A DNA stretch of 64,000 nt from Bacteroidales bacterium (GTDB lineage Bacteria > Bacteroidota > Bacteroidia > Bacteroidales > UBA932): positions 62,001 through 126,000 of the forward strand of contig JAFYEZ010000037.1 in NCBI GenBank assembly GCA_017544005.1. The letters run 5' to 3'. The position numbers and the translations under genes are program-made. This document shows positions 25,402 through 34,383 of this stretch, piece after piece (position 1 is the first letter of the stretch; each line of letters begins with the position of its first letter). The notes beneath the pieces are model-generated. The model made no database searches. It was given only the letters and a program-made list of their open reading frames with translations, and was not told the origin of the DNA.

Positions 25402-26529
25402 CTATTTAGCAGCGGATTGTTTGAGAAGCTCTACCACCTCCGGGACCGGTAGAGCTTTTATTGTAGTCCGATATCCTTTGACATCCTTGCCCGCGAAGAG
25501 AGAATTCCAGAGCGCCTCTTCGGTGGCTTCTACCGCCGCCTCAAACAGGGGCGACATATCGTTGTTGTGCAGCAGCGTAGGATAGTACATCGGAGTGTTT
25601 TCATTGATGAGATTATCCGGGTAGTTGGAGATAGCGATTACATAGTCGCCGCTGCCGTTGGAGGCAAAGGAACCCGTCTTGGCCAGCCCCATGAAAACGC
25701 GTTTGGCGAGGCGCTCCAGGTTGCGGGCATCCACCGGCGCATTGGTAATCAAAACCATCATACAGGAGCCGTCAGGGTTGTTTTGGTCCTCAGATTCTAC
25801 ATTTGCCTTATAGCTGTATTCGCCCAGTGCACGTCCCACGTGGACCCCGTTGATTTCCAAAATGCCGCCATAATTGGACTGCACCAGTACGCCCACCGTA
25901 TAGCCGCCCAGCGATGCGGGAAGCACGCGGGAAGAGGTGCCGATTCCGCCCTTAAAACCAAAGCATACAGTGCCTGTTCCCGCTCCGACGGGGCCTTCTT
26001 CCACCGGCCCGCTTTTGGCCCGCGAAATGGCCTCTAAAACGTGTTTCTGCGTGACGATGCGGGCGCGGATATTGTTCAGTTTTCCGTCATTCGTTTCGCC
26101 CACCACCGCGTTCAGCGAGCGCACCTTTTCATTGCCTTTCTGTTTTAAGGTATAGGTGATGATTCCCTCGATTCCCTGCGCCACCGAGAGGGTGTTTGTC
26201 AGCACCACCGGAGTCTCGATATTGCCCAGTTCCTGGATCTGGGTGACTCCTGCCATCTTGCCGAAACCATTGCCTACAAAGACCGCTGCCGGGCATTTCC
26301 GCTGAAAAAGATTGCCCTCATGCGGCAGAATGGCCGTTACGCCGGTATGGAATTCTTCTCCCTTTTCAATCGTCACATGACCTACGCGGACGCCTGGAAC
26401 ATCGGTGATGGCGTTGTATTCGCCGGGTTGAAAAATACCCGGGCATATACCATAGTCGCGCAGACGACCCTCAGAAAAACAACTGATACTGAACGATAAA
26501 CAGAGTACGGAAAGCAGAATTCTCTTCAT
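25402..26529 (-). CDS. P1-family (DmpA-like) aminopeptidase, exported
   Basis: 375 aa with an N-terminal signal (SISCFS). Ntn-type DmpA/BapA aminopeptidase family (S58): ITDVPGVRVGHVTI near residue 41, NTLSVAQGIEGI, VVGETNDGKLN, and the autocleavage/nucleophile segment FKGGIGTSSR with Ser199 as the likely catalytic residue. Relatives cleave D-amino-acid amides or beta-peptides; substrate not shown here. A Cys at residue 17 is possibly a lipobox (SISCFS), but the context is weak. Divergent from hflX. A weak parS-like site (25832-25847) lies in the coding region. Confidence 0.9.
   Translation of the reverse strand: MKRILLSVLCLSFSISCFSEGRLRDYGICPGIFQPGEYNAITDVPGVRVGHVTIEKGEEFHTGVTAILPHEGNLFQRKCPAAVFVGNGFGKMAGVTQIQELGNIETPVVLTNTLSVAQGIEGIITYTLKQKGNEKVRSLNAVVGETNDGKLNNIRARIVTQKHVLEAISRAKSGPVEEGPVGAGTGTVCFGFKGGIGTSSRVLPASLGGYTVGVLVQSNYGGILEINGVHVGRALGEYSYKANVESEDQNNPDGSCMMVLITNAPVDARNLERLAKRVFMGLAKTGSFASNGSGDYVIAISNYPDNLINENTPMYYPTLLHNNDMSPLFEAAVEATEEALWNSLFAGKDVKGYRTTIKALPVPEVVELLKQSAAK
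25832..25847. other. Weak parS-like palindrome, site 3
   Basis: CGTCCCACGTGGACCC keeps the CACGTG core and matches nGTTnCACGTGnAACn with two mismatches. It lies inside the P1 peptidase gene, 3.3 kb from site 2. Confidence 0.25.
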
Positions 26530-26556
26530 AACGGTTTTCGGATAGAGTTATAAATA

Positions 26557-26577
26557 CAAAGTTAAGTACTAATTTTG
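26557..26577. promoter_or_regulatory. Divergent -7 boxes between P1 peptidase and hflX
   Basis: Minus strand TAACTTTG (26557-26564) precedes the peptidase gene; plus strand TAATTTTG (26570-26577) precedes hflX by 14 nt. Both fit TAnnTTTG; no convincing -33 elements. Confidence 0.45.
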
Positions 26578-26591
26578 TAAAAAATTTCCGC

Positions 26592-27746
26592 GTGGAAGAA
26601 ATTAAAGACAAAAATGAGACCGCTGTTTTCGTGGCGGTGAGCCCGGGAATCCAGAGCGACCGGCAGGTCAACGAATATCTGGATGAATTGGTGTTTCTGG
26701 CTACCACCGCCGGGGTTACGGGAGAAAAACGCTTCATCCAGCACCTGGATCACGCCAATTCCCGCACCTTTGTGGGCCCTGGTAAACTGGAGGAGATCAA
26801 ACAGTACGTCCAGGAGAACGAAATCACCTATATTATATTCGACGATGAACTCTCTCCTTCCCAGATGCGCAACATCGAGAAGGAGGTGGGTTGTCAGGTG
26901 GTGGACCGTACCGGACTGATTCTCGATATTTTTGCCCAGCGGGCCCAGACCGCCTATGCAAAAACACAGGTAGAACTTGCTCAATATCAGTATCTTCTTC
27001 CGCGACTGACCGGTATGTGGACCCACCTCGAGCGGCAGCGCGGCGGCAAGGGTGGTTTGAATATGCGCGGTCCGGGTGAGAGTCAACTGGAGATAGACCG
27101 CCGAATCGTGCTGGACAAAATCAAGAAGTTGAAACTTCAGCTGGGCAAGATCGACCGGCAGATGATCTCGCAGCGCAGCAACCGCGGCGCCCTGAAACGG
27201 GTGGCGCTTGTAGGATATACCAACGTCGGCAAAAGCACCCTGATGAACCAGCTCGCAAAAAGTGACGTTTTTGCTGAAAATAAGCTCTTTGCCACGCTGG
27301 ATACCACCGTGCGCAAGGTGGTGATTGACAACACCCCTTTCCTGCTGAGCGATACGGTCGGCTTCATCCGCAAACTTCCCACCCAGCTGATTGAATCGTT
27401 CAAAAGCACGCTGGATGAAGTGCGGGAAGCGGACCTCCTGCTCCATGTGGTGGATATCTCCCATCCAGGCTTTGAAGACCAGATCAACGTTGTCAATAAA
27501 ACCCTGCTGGAAATTGGCGCAGGCAATAAGCCTTGTCTAATGATTTTCAACAAGATAGATGCCTATACCTTTGAAGAATACGACGAGTTTTCCCTCGAGG
27601 AGCGCACTTCGCGGAACTTCACCCTGGAAGAGTTCAAGAATTCCTGGATGTCTAAAGAGAATTCTCCCAGCATTTTCATTTCCGCCCGCGACCGGATCAA
27701 CCTGGATGAGTTGCGCGCAACCCTGCTGCGCATGCTGACACAATAA
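26592..27746 (+). CDS. hflX: GTPase HflX
   Basis: 384 aa, GTG start at 26592. No ATG is available before conserved sequence, and the -7 box at 26570-26577 limits the 5' side. HflX is a ribosome-associated GTPase that rescues stalled or 70S ribosomes under stress. Seen: N-terminal glycine-rich HflX domain with FVGPGKLEEI, LDIFAQRAQT, GPGESQLEIDRR, G1 GYTNVGKST (about 208-216), G3 DTVGF, G4 NKID. Length is normal for Bacteroidota. A strong bidirectional terminator follows. Confidence 0.96.
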   Translation: MEEIKDKNETAVFVAVSPGIQSDRQVNEYLDELVFLATTAGVTGEKRFIQHLDHANSRTFVGPGKLEEIKQYVQENEITYIIFDDELSPSQMRNIEKEVGCQVVDRTGLILDIFAQRAQTAYAKTQVELAQYQYLLPRLTGMWTHLERQRGGKGGLNMRGPGESQLEIDRRIVLDKIKKLKLQLGKIDRQMISQRSNRGALKRVALVGYTNVGKSTLMNQLAKSDVFAENKLFATLDTTVRKVVIDNTPFLLSDTVGFIRKLPTQLIESFKSTLDEVREADLLLHVVDISHPGFEDQINVVNKTLLEIGAGNKPCLMIFNKIDAYTFEEYDEFSLEERTSRNFTLEEFKNSWMSKENSPSIFISARDRINLDELRATLLRMLTQ

Positions 27747-27820
27747 CCAATAATGAATAAATAGATTTATTTAAAAAAATTCTGGTTTATTATTGTCGTG
27801 TTGAAATGTTAATAACGCTT

Positions 27821-27856
27821 AAAAAGCCTTTTCCAAGATACTGGAGAAGGCTTTTT
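27821..27856. terminator. Bidirectional rho-independent terminator between hflX and the alpha/beta hydrolase
   Basis: AAAAAGCCTTTTCC (27821-27834) pairs with GGAGAAGGCTTTTT (27843-27856), one mismatch, 8-nt loop, with A-tract and T-tract on either side. It serves both convergent genes. I see nothing else in 27747-27941. Confidence 0.85.
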
Positions 27857-27941
27857 GTTTAATGAAAAATGTTGATGGATTCGTGGAAAAACGCTGAAAA
27901 CAAAAAGACCGGATACGGTTTTACACGTTTTTAACAATGCT

Positions 27942-28769
27942 TCAACCAAGAAATGAACAAACTTGTTGATAAGTCTCCTCCTCGGCTTCCACAAAACACA
28001 GGTGTCCGGTGCCGGGTAGCAGTACAAACTGAACCTTGGGATAATCGGCCTGCATTTTTTCAAATACCGGCAGCGGAATGAACGGATCCGCATCGCCACC
28101 AATCATTAATACAGGTGTATCGGTGGTTTTGAGCCATTCTTCCTGGGAAGGGCGGACCATCATACCGAGCAGCGATGCCACGATTCCTTCCGGAAAATGG
28201 GTTTCGCAAAGTTCCAGGGTTTCCCGAATTTTATCATCGTTTTTGCGCAGCAGGTCCGGATGATACATTTTGGGAATGGAATAATCGGCCAGCAATTCCA
28301 GTTTTCCTTTGCGGATCAGGTCAATCTCGCGCTTGCGGTCGGCCACCTTTTCTTCGGGATCCGGGAAGGGATGGGAATTGAACAGAATCAGCTTTTCAAA
28401 GCGCTGCGGATAGAGGCGGCAGCACATCATGGAGATATAACCACCAAGTGAGTGGCCCCCGATAAAAGCCTTGTCTATGTGGCACTTATCGAGAATACCG
28501 ACGATCACGTCCGCACAGAATTCCATCGTATTGACGCTCTTTCCGTCTTCGCCTGCGGGTGCATAATCCGTCAGTCCGTGACCGGGCAAATCGAGCGTAA
28601 TGACCCGATAATTATGTTCGAGCAACGCGGCAAATTCGTTCCAGATAGTCATGGTTTCCAGATATCCGTGCAGCAAAATCAGCGCCGGTTTGGCAGCTGC
28701 TTTTTGCGGATGATCTTCAGAATCGCACAGGTGGACGGTAATCCCGCCGGCAGTTGCGAAATACTCCAT
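27942..28769 (-). CDS. Alpha/beta-fold hydrolase
   Basis: 275 aa, no signal. Alpha/beta hydrolase with LLHGYLETMTIW (oxyanion HG), TLDLPGHGLTDY, nucleophile elbow GGHSLGG (Ser107), acid in MIGGDADPFIP and His in GTGHLCFVE. Resembles esterases/lactonases of the general Abhydrolase_1 group; substrate unknown. Divergent from ruvB with overlapping promoter regions: TAACTTTG on the minus strand at 28802-28809. Confidence 0.9.
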   Translation of the reverse strand: MEYFATAGGITVHLCDSEDHPQKAAAKPALILLHGYLETMTIWNEFAALLEHNYRVITLDLPGHGLTDYAPAGEDGKSVNTMEFCADVIVGILDKCHIDKAFIGGHSLGGYISMMCCRLYPQRFEKLILFNSHPFPDPEEKVADRKREIDLIRKGKLELLADYSIPKMYHPDLLRKNDDKIRETLELCETHFPEGIVASLLGMMVRPSQEEWLKTTDTPVLMIGGDADPFIPLPVFEKMQADYPKVQFVLLPGTGHLCFVEAEEETYQQVCSFLG

Positions 28770-28801
28770 ATTAATCGGTGTTTGAAGTTTCTCTATAAAG
28801 G

Positions 28802-28829
28802 CAAAGTTAAAACTAATTTCCTAAATTTG
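28802..28829. promoter_or_regulatory. Divergent -7 boxes between the alpha/beta hydrolase and ruvB
   Basis: Minus strand TAACTTTG (28802-28809) lies 32 nt before the hydrolase ATG. Plus strand TAAATTTG (28822-28829) lies 16 nt before the ruvB ATG. Confidence 0.45.
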
Positions 28830-28845
28830 CGTATCGATAGAAGTT

Positions 28846-29868
28846 ATGGAAGAAGAGAAATTCAATCCCCGGACCGAGTCGGCGCTGAAAGATAACAACT
28901 ACGAGGGACAGATCCGTCCCAAGGAATTTTCGGAGTTTGCCGGTCAGGACAAGAATCTAGAAAACCTCAAGATTTTTGTCAAAGCGGCCCTGCTGCGCGG
29001 CGAGGCGCTGGATCATATTCTGTTTCACGGGCCTCCGGGTCTGGGAAAGACGACGCTGGCCAACATTGTGGCCAACGAACTGGGTGTCAACATGAAAGTT
29101 ACTTCCGGACCGGTGCTCGACAAGCCGGGCGACCTGGCCGGACTGCTCACTTCACTCGACGAGGGAGATGTGCTGTTTATCGATGAAATCCATCGGCTTT
29201 CGCCCATCATCGAGGAATACCTGTATTCTGCCATGGAAGATTATCGCATTGATATCATGGTAGATAAGGGTCCGGGTGCCCACAGCGTACAGATCAATAT
29301 CAATCCCTTCACCCTGATTGGTGCCACCACCCGCGTCTCGATGCTGACCTCTCCGCTGCGCGCCCGCTTCGGCATCACCTGCCACCTGGAATACTACGAC
29401 GCGGATGTGCTCTTCAAGATTGTCCGGCGTTCGGCCGGTATCCTGGATATTGAAATCGAAGATCAGGCCGCTCAGGAAATCGCACTTCGCAGCCGCGGAA
29501 CCCCGCGTATTGCCAACGCCCTGTTGCGCCGCGTCCGGGATTTTGCCCAGGTGAAAGGCAATGGTGTGATTACCAAAGACATAGCCAAGATGGCGCTGGA
29601 TGCGCTCAATATTGATAAACGGGGGTTGGATTCGATCGACAACAAGATTCTGACCACCCTGATTGAAAAATTCAAAGGCGGTCCGGTGGGACTTGGAACC
29701 CTGGCAACTTCCATCAGTGAGGAGCCGGAAACCCTGGAGGAGGTCTATGAGCCGTTCCTGATCAAAGAGGGTTTCCTGCAGCGAACGCCGCGGGGAAGAG
29801 TTGTTACTGATTTGGCATACAAGCATTTAGGTTTAAACCGAAGCGAGGCTGACGCCATGCTTTTTTAA
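28846..29868 (+). CDS. ruvB: Holliday junction branch migration helicase RuvB
   Basis: 340 aa AAA+ motor driving branch migration with RuvA. Walker [10 protein letters not shown], Walker B FIDEIHR, sensor GATTR, arginine finger region LRARFG, and the C-terminal winged helix ([18 protein letters not shown]). Length normal. Followed after 15 nt by a C69 peptidase gene and then mfd. Confidence 0.98.
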   Translation: MEEEKFNPRTESALKDNNYEGQIRPKEFSEFAGQDKNLENLKIFVKAALLRGEALDHILFHGPPGLGKTTLANIVANELGVNMKVTSGPVLDKPGDLAGLLTSLDEGDVLFIDEIHRLSPIIEEYLYSAMEDYRIDIMVDKGPGAHSVQININPFTLIGATTRVSMLTSPLRARFGITCHLEYYDADVLFKIVRRSAGILDIEIEDQAAQEIALRSRGTPRIANALLRRVRDFAQVKGNGVITKDIAKMALDALNIDKRGLDSIDNKILTTLIEKFKGGPVGLGTLATSISEEPETLEEVYEPFLIKEGFLQRTPRGRVVTDLAYKHLGLNRSEADAMLF

Positions 29869-29883
29869 AAAACAGAGACGAAG

Positions 29884-31095
29884 ATGAAAAAAATGGTTTT
29901 TCTGCTGACGCTGGTCAGCTCCCTTTGGATGGCGCTCCTCCCCGAGAGCCGTGCCTGCACCTCCGCCATTATTTCCGGCAGGTTGACCCCCGATGGCCGC
30001 CCGCTGCTCTGGAAACACCGCGATACCCAGGAACTGAACAACCGGGTGGACTATATTTCGCGTAACAAAAATGTTAAATACGCATTTATAGCCGTTGTCA
30101 ACGCATCTCGAGAAGAAGGAGAATCCTGGATGGGCGTCAACGAAGCCGGATTTGCCATCATCAATACCGCCTCGTCCAACATGCGCAAGTATCCGGAGGA
30201 CGAGAACGATCAGGAAGGAAAGGTGATGTACAAGGCCCTGGCGAGCTGCCGGACCCTGGCTGACTTTGAGAACTTCCTGAACAAGAACAAACCCCTTGGC
30301 GTCGAGACCAATTTTGGCGTCATTGATGCGCAGGGCGGTGCCGCTTACTATGAAACCAACAGCTACAACTGGACCAAGCAGGACATCAACGATCCCACGG
30401 TGGCCCCGCTGGGTTATAAGGTCTATACCAATTTTTCACCGACCGGAACGGTGGACGGCGGCGGTGGTTACATCCGCTATGCCACGGCGGACAATACCTT
30501 CCGCACCCGCGTGCTGAGCGGCGGCCAGATAACCCCGCAGTGGGTTTTCAACAACCTTTCCCGCAATTATTCGCATCCGATTCTCGGGGTGGATCTCCGC
30601 AAGGATCTCTCCGCCGCGCCGAATGGCTGGACCTATGACATGGACTTCATTCCCCGCAAATCAACCGCCTCTTCCGCGGTGATCAAAGGGGTGAAAAACG
30701 GGGAAAACCCGCTGCTCTCCGTGATGTGGGTCGTATTGGGTTATCCGCCTGTCTCCGTGGCGGTTCCGACGATGGTTGCTGCGGGTGCAGATCAGCCCGC
30801 CGTGACTTCCCGCATCAGCGAAACCGACGGCACCTGCCCGGTGAGCAACGCCGCAATGGCGCGCCGCGCCAAGGTCTTCCCGATCAAGCGGGGCAGCGGT
30901 CCGAACTACGTCCACTTTGCCGAAGTGTGTAATGCGGAAGGGTCGGGCTATCTGCAGCGGCTCGCCCCGGTGGAGCAGGCCGTCTTTGAAGCGTTTGACC
31001 AGGAGTCGGCCCGCTGGTATGCCTCCGGCAAGCCCGATGCGGCAGCACTGAAGGCCCTCTACGGCTCTCTCGATTTCGGTTTGGATGTCCGATAA
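29884..31095 (+). CDS. C69-family dipeptidase / Ntn-hydrolase, copy 2
   Basis: 403 aa. Signal peptide ends just before Cys25 (SRACTSAII), the expected N-terminal nucleophile. SGRLTPDGRPLLWKHRDTQ, GVNEAGFAIINT and FGVIDAQGGAAYYET match the choloylglycine-hydrolase-like branch. Distant paralogue of the protein at 12330-13610. The enzyme probably hydrolyses amides or dipeptides outside the cytoplasm. Its 3' end overlaps the start of mfd by 11 nt, so mfd may be translationally coupled to it, an odd pairing of a secreted enzyme with a repair helicase. Confidence 0.87.
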   Translation: MKKMVFLLTLVSSLWMALLPESRACTSAIISGRLTPDGRPLLWKHRDTQELNNRVDYISRNKNVKYAFIAVVNASREEGESWMGVNEAGFAIINTASSNMRKYPEDENDQEGKVMYKALASCRTLADFENFLNKNKPLGVETNFGVIDAQGGAAYYETNSYNWTKQDINDPTVAPLGYKVYTNFSPTGTVDGGGGYIRYATADNTFRTRVLSGGQITPQWVFNNLSRNYSHPILGVDLRKDLSAAPNGWTYDMDFIPRKSTASSAVIKGVKNGENPLLSVMWVVLGYPPVSVAVPTMVAAGADQPAVTSRISETDGTCPVSNAAMARRAKVFPIKRGSGPNYVHFAEVCNAEGSGYLQRLAPVEQAVFEAFDQESARWYASGKPDAAALKALYGSLDFGLDVR

Positions 31096-34000
31096 GTCGA
31101 TCACAGCCCCGCATATTGACGCCTTCACCCTTTCCGCGAAGGCGGTTTGGATTGCTTCCGTGCTGATGGCGCACCGGCAGCCGCGCCTGCATGTGCTGGT
31201 GGCCTCCGACAAGAAGAGCGCCTATTTCCTCTCCAGCGACCTTTACAACTGGTTTGACGACAACACTGTCTATCTCTTTCCGGCCTCTACCGACAAGTCG
31301 GAGATGAAAACGGCCACCGCCAAGGTGCAGCGCACCGCCGCCATCTCCATGCTTACCAATCTGGCCGGCGAGCGGGATTCGGCGGATTTCGAAGCGGCGC
31401 TGCAGCAGGCGACCTTTGATCTGGCCACGCTGCCCACCCCCGGAACGACCCCTGCGAAGCTCCTCGTGAGCTATCCGGAGGCGCTGGCGGAAAAAGTGCT
31501 CAAAAAGGGCGCCACACAGGCGGCAGTTTTGCAAATTTCCCGCGGAGATAAGCTTTCACATAGTTTTGTAACAGACTTGTTGTTTGAAAATGGCTTTCAT
31601 CGGGCCGATTTTGTCTCCGAACCGGGCGAATTCGCGGTCCGGGGCGGCCTGATCGACATTTTTTCCTATTCTGACAACCAACCTTACCGGATTGACTTTT
31701 TCGGAGAGGAGGTGGATTCCATCCGTCGTTTCGACGTCAACACCCAGTTCTCCACGGCCGAGCTGGAGCGGGTGGAAATCTTTCCGGACCTCTCGCAGAA
31801 CCACGCCGATTCGGAGTACGTAGCCCTCGAAGAGATCCTCCCGGAGGGCACCGTCCGCTGGGATTTGACGGAAGCGACCCTGGCTCCCGCCGGCGAAGGA
31901 AACGTCGTTCCCCAGCCGACCTTCAACAAGAATTTTGAAATCCTGGCCCGCGACATCGAAGAGAAAACGGCGTCCGGATACAAGGTGACCATTCTCAGCC
32001 CCAACGAGTCGCAGACCCTCCGCCTCCAGCAGATTCTGCGCGATATCGGCAGCGGCGTGCGCCCCGCCTTCCTTCCGCTTTCCCTTCACGAAGGATTTAT
32101 CGACAAGGCTTCCCGCACCTGTTTCTATACCGACCACCAGATCTTCGAACGCTACCACAAGATCAAGATCCGCCGCCGCGTGGAAAAAAGCGAGCGGCTG
32201 ACTATCAACGATTTGACTTCGATGCAGATCGGCGACTATGTGGTGCATATCGACCACGGTGTGGGCCGGTTCGGCGGTCTGGTCAAAACCCATATCGGCG
32301 GCCGTGTGCAGGAGGCCATCAAACTGGAGTACCGGGACAATGATGTGATCTTCGTCTCCATCCATGGCATCCACCGCATCTCCAAATATCGCTCGCGCGA
32401 CGACGAGCCTCCCAAGATCTACAAGCTCGGCACCAAAGCCTGGGAAAACCTGAAGGCCGCCACCAAGGCCAAGGTCAAGGATATCGCCAAAGACCTGATC
32501 CAGCTCTATTCCCAGCGGCAGCAGTCGCAGGGGTTCGCCTTCTCGGGCGATACCTATCTCCAGCAGGAGCTGGAAAGTTCCTTCCTGTTCGAGGACACCC
32601 CCGATCAGGTCAAGGCGACCCTCGCCGTCAAGGAGGATATGGAGAGCATCCACCCGATGGACCGCCTCATCTGCGGCGACGTGGGTTTCGGCAAAACCGA
32701 AATCGCCATCCGGGCCGCCTTCAAGGCGGTTTGCGACAGCAAGCAGGTGGCTGTGCTCGTGCCGACCACTATCCTGGCGCTGCAGCACTACAAAACCTTC
32801 TCCGAGCGCCTCAAGGGGTTCCCGTGCCGCACGGATTACCTGAGCCGTCTGCGTACCGCAAAGGATATCAAGCAGTTACAGGAAGACCTGGCGGCCGGAA
32901 AGATCGATATCATCATCGGCACCCACCGACTACTTAATAAAACTGTTAAATTCAAAGATCTGGGGCTCCTGATCATCGATGAGGAGCAAAAATTCGGCGT
33001 TACCGCCAAGGAGCGGCTGCGTCAGCTGAAGGCCACGGTGGACACCCTCACCCTGACCGCCACCCCGATCCCCCGTACACTGCAGTTCTCCCTGCTGGGG
33101 GCGCGCGACCTTTCAATCATCAACACCCCGCCGCCGAACCGCCTGCCGGTCTATACGGAAGTGATCCATTTTGACGACGAGACCATCGCCGACATCATCT
33201 CCCGCGAGATGGAGCGCGGCGGCCAGGTCTTCTTCGTCCACAACCGGATTGAGGACATCCTCTCCATCCGCGAAATCCTGCACCGGCTCGTTCCCGAGGC
33301 CGAAATCTGCGTGGCCCACGGCCAGATGGACCCGCAGGAGCTGGAGCAGCGGATGCTGGATTTCATCAACGGTGAGTACGACATCCTACTCTCGACCTCC
33401 ATCATGGAGAACGGCATCGATATCCCCAACGCCAATACCATCATCATCAACCAGGCGCAGCGCTTCGGCCTCTCCGACCTGCACCAGCTGCGGGGCCGCG
33501 TGGGGCGCAGCAACGTGAAGGCCTACTGCTACCTGGTGGTGCCTTCAATGGACGGCATCACCGAGGAGGCGCGCCGCCGCATCAAGGCCATTGAAGCCTT
33601 TTCCGACCTGGGAAGCGGCTTCAATATCGCCATGCAGGATCTGGATATCCGCGGTGCGGGCAATCTGCTGGGCGCGGAGCAGAGCGGCTTCATTGCGGAA
33701 ATGGGCTTCGAAACCTACATGCGGATCCTGAGCGAAGCGATGTCCGAGCTGCCGGAAATGATCCGTCAGGAGGAGCAGGAGAACATCCAGCACCGCAAAG
33801 AGGGCATCACGGCCGCCGATCTGCCTGTGCTTGCGGCCACCGTCGATACGCAGGTGGAGACCGACATGGAAATCCTCATTCCGGACGACTATGTCAATGT
33901 TCCCTCCGAGAAGATCCGGCTTTACAAGGAACTCGACTCGCTGAGCCGCGAGGCCGACCTGGAACGGTTCGCCAAGGGGCTGGAAGACCGCTTCGGGCCG

Positions 34001-34330
34001 ATGCCGCAGCCGGTGGTGGCGCTCATGGATGTGGTCCGCCTGCGGAGGGAAGCCCAGCGGATCGGCATCGAGCGGGTGGTGCTCAAGAAGAACATCATGC
34101 TGGCCTACTTTATCCAGAATCCGATGGCCAAATTCTTCGAAACCAAGACATTCGATCGCGTGATGGCCAACATTCTCGCCGCCGGCCGGCGCTACAGCGT
34201 AGTGCAGAACGAGACGCGGCTCTATATCAAATGTGAAGGAGTGACGACCGTTTCGCGGGCCGTGCAGCTGATCCACAACCTTGCCGAAGGCACCGGGAAC
34301 GCGGCCGCAACGGCACAAAGTTTGAATTAA
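31085..34330 (+). CDS. mfd: Transcription-repair coupling factor Mfd
   Basis: 1081 aa. Mfd removes stalled RNA polymerase and recruits UvrA. Domain order: UvrB-like N-terminal part, RNAP-interacting CarD-like domain (~370-440, IGDYVVHIDHGVGRFGGL), SF2 translocase with Walker A GDVGFGKTEIA (~531) and DEEQ box (~633), second RecA domain with GRVGRSNVKAYCYL, and TRCF domain at the C terminus. A little shorter than E. coli Mfd (1148 aa), as usual for Bacteroidota. Start ATG lies inside the preceding gene. Confidence 0.97.
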   Translation: MSDKSITAPHIDAFTLSAKAVWIASVLMAHRQPRLHVLVASDKKSAYFLSSDLYNWFDDNTVYLFPASTDKSEMKTATAKVQRTAAISMLTNLAGERDSADFEAALQQATFDLATLPTPGTTPAKLLVSYPEALAEKVLKKGATQAAVLQISRGDKLSHSFVTDLLFENGFHRADFVSEPGEFAVRGGLIDIFSYSDNQPYRIDFFGEEVDSIRRFDVNTQFSTAELERVEIFPDLSQNHADSEYVALEEILPEGTVRWDLTEATLAPAGEGNVVPQPTFNKNFEILARDIEEKTASGYKVTILSPNESQTLRLQQILRDIGSGVRPAFLPLSLHEGFIDKASRTCFYTDHQIFERYHKIKIRRRVEKSERLTINDLTSMQIGDYVVHIDHGVGRFGGLVKTHIGGRVQEAIKLEYRDNDVIFVSIHGIHRISKYRSRDDEPPKIYKLGTKAWENLKAATKAKVKDIAKDLIQLYSQRQQSQGFAFSGDTYLQQELESSFLFEDTPDQVKATLAVKEDMESIHPMDRLICGDVGFGKTEIAIRAAFKAVCDSKQVAVLVPTTILALQHYKTFSERLKGFPCRTDYLSRLRTAKDIKQLQEDLAAGKIDIIIGTHRLLNKTVKFKDLGLLIIDEEQKFGVTAKERLRQLKATVDTLTLTATPIPRTLQFSLLGARDLSIINTPPPNRLPVYTEVIHFDDETIADIISREMERGGQVFFVHNRIEDILSIREILHRLVPEAEICVAHGQMDPQELEQRMLDFINGEYDILLSTSIMENGIDIPNANTIIINQAQRFGLSDLHQLRGRVGRSNVKAYCYLVVPSMDGITEEARRRIKAIEAFSDLGSGFNIAMQDLDIRGAGNLLGAEQSGFIAEMGFETYMRILSEAMSELPEMIRQEEQENIQHRKEGITAADLPVLAATVDTQVETDMEILIPDDYVNVPSEKIRLYKELDSLSREADLERFAKGLEDRFGPMPQPVVALMDVVRLRREAQRIGIERVVLKKNIMLAYFIQNPMAKFFETKTFDRVMANILAAGRRYSVVQNETRLYIKCEGVTTVSRAVQLIHNLAEGTGNAAATAQSLN

Positions 34331-34332
34331 AG

Positions 34333-34363
34333 TTGCTGTAGTCGCTCAAAATTATCATCTTTG
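34333..34363 (+). promoter_or_regulatory. Bacteroidota-type promoter of the OMPP1-like gene
   Basis: TTG (34333-34335), 20-nt spacer, CATCTTTG (34356-34363), 20 nt before the ATG. Confidence 0.45.
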
Positions 34364-34383
34364 CAATTCTAAATTGCTCGAAA

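Noticed and set aside
20281..27971. Three TTATCAACA strings (20281, 24623, and inverted at 27963), one base from a DnaA box, near the parS-like sites
   Set aside because: A perfect TGTGGATAA occurs inside aspS (54233-54241) and other one-mismatch versions are scattered, so no clustering of the kind expected at oriC; dnaA is not in the window.
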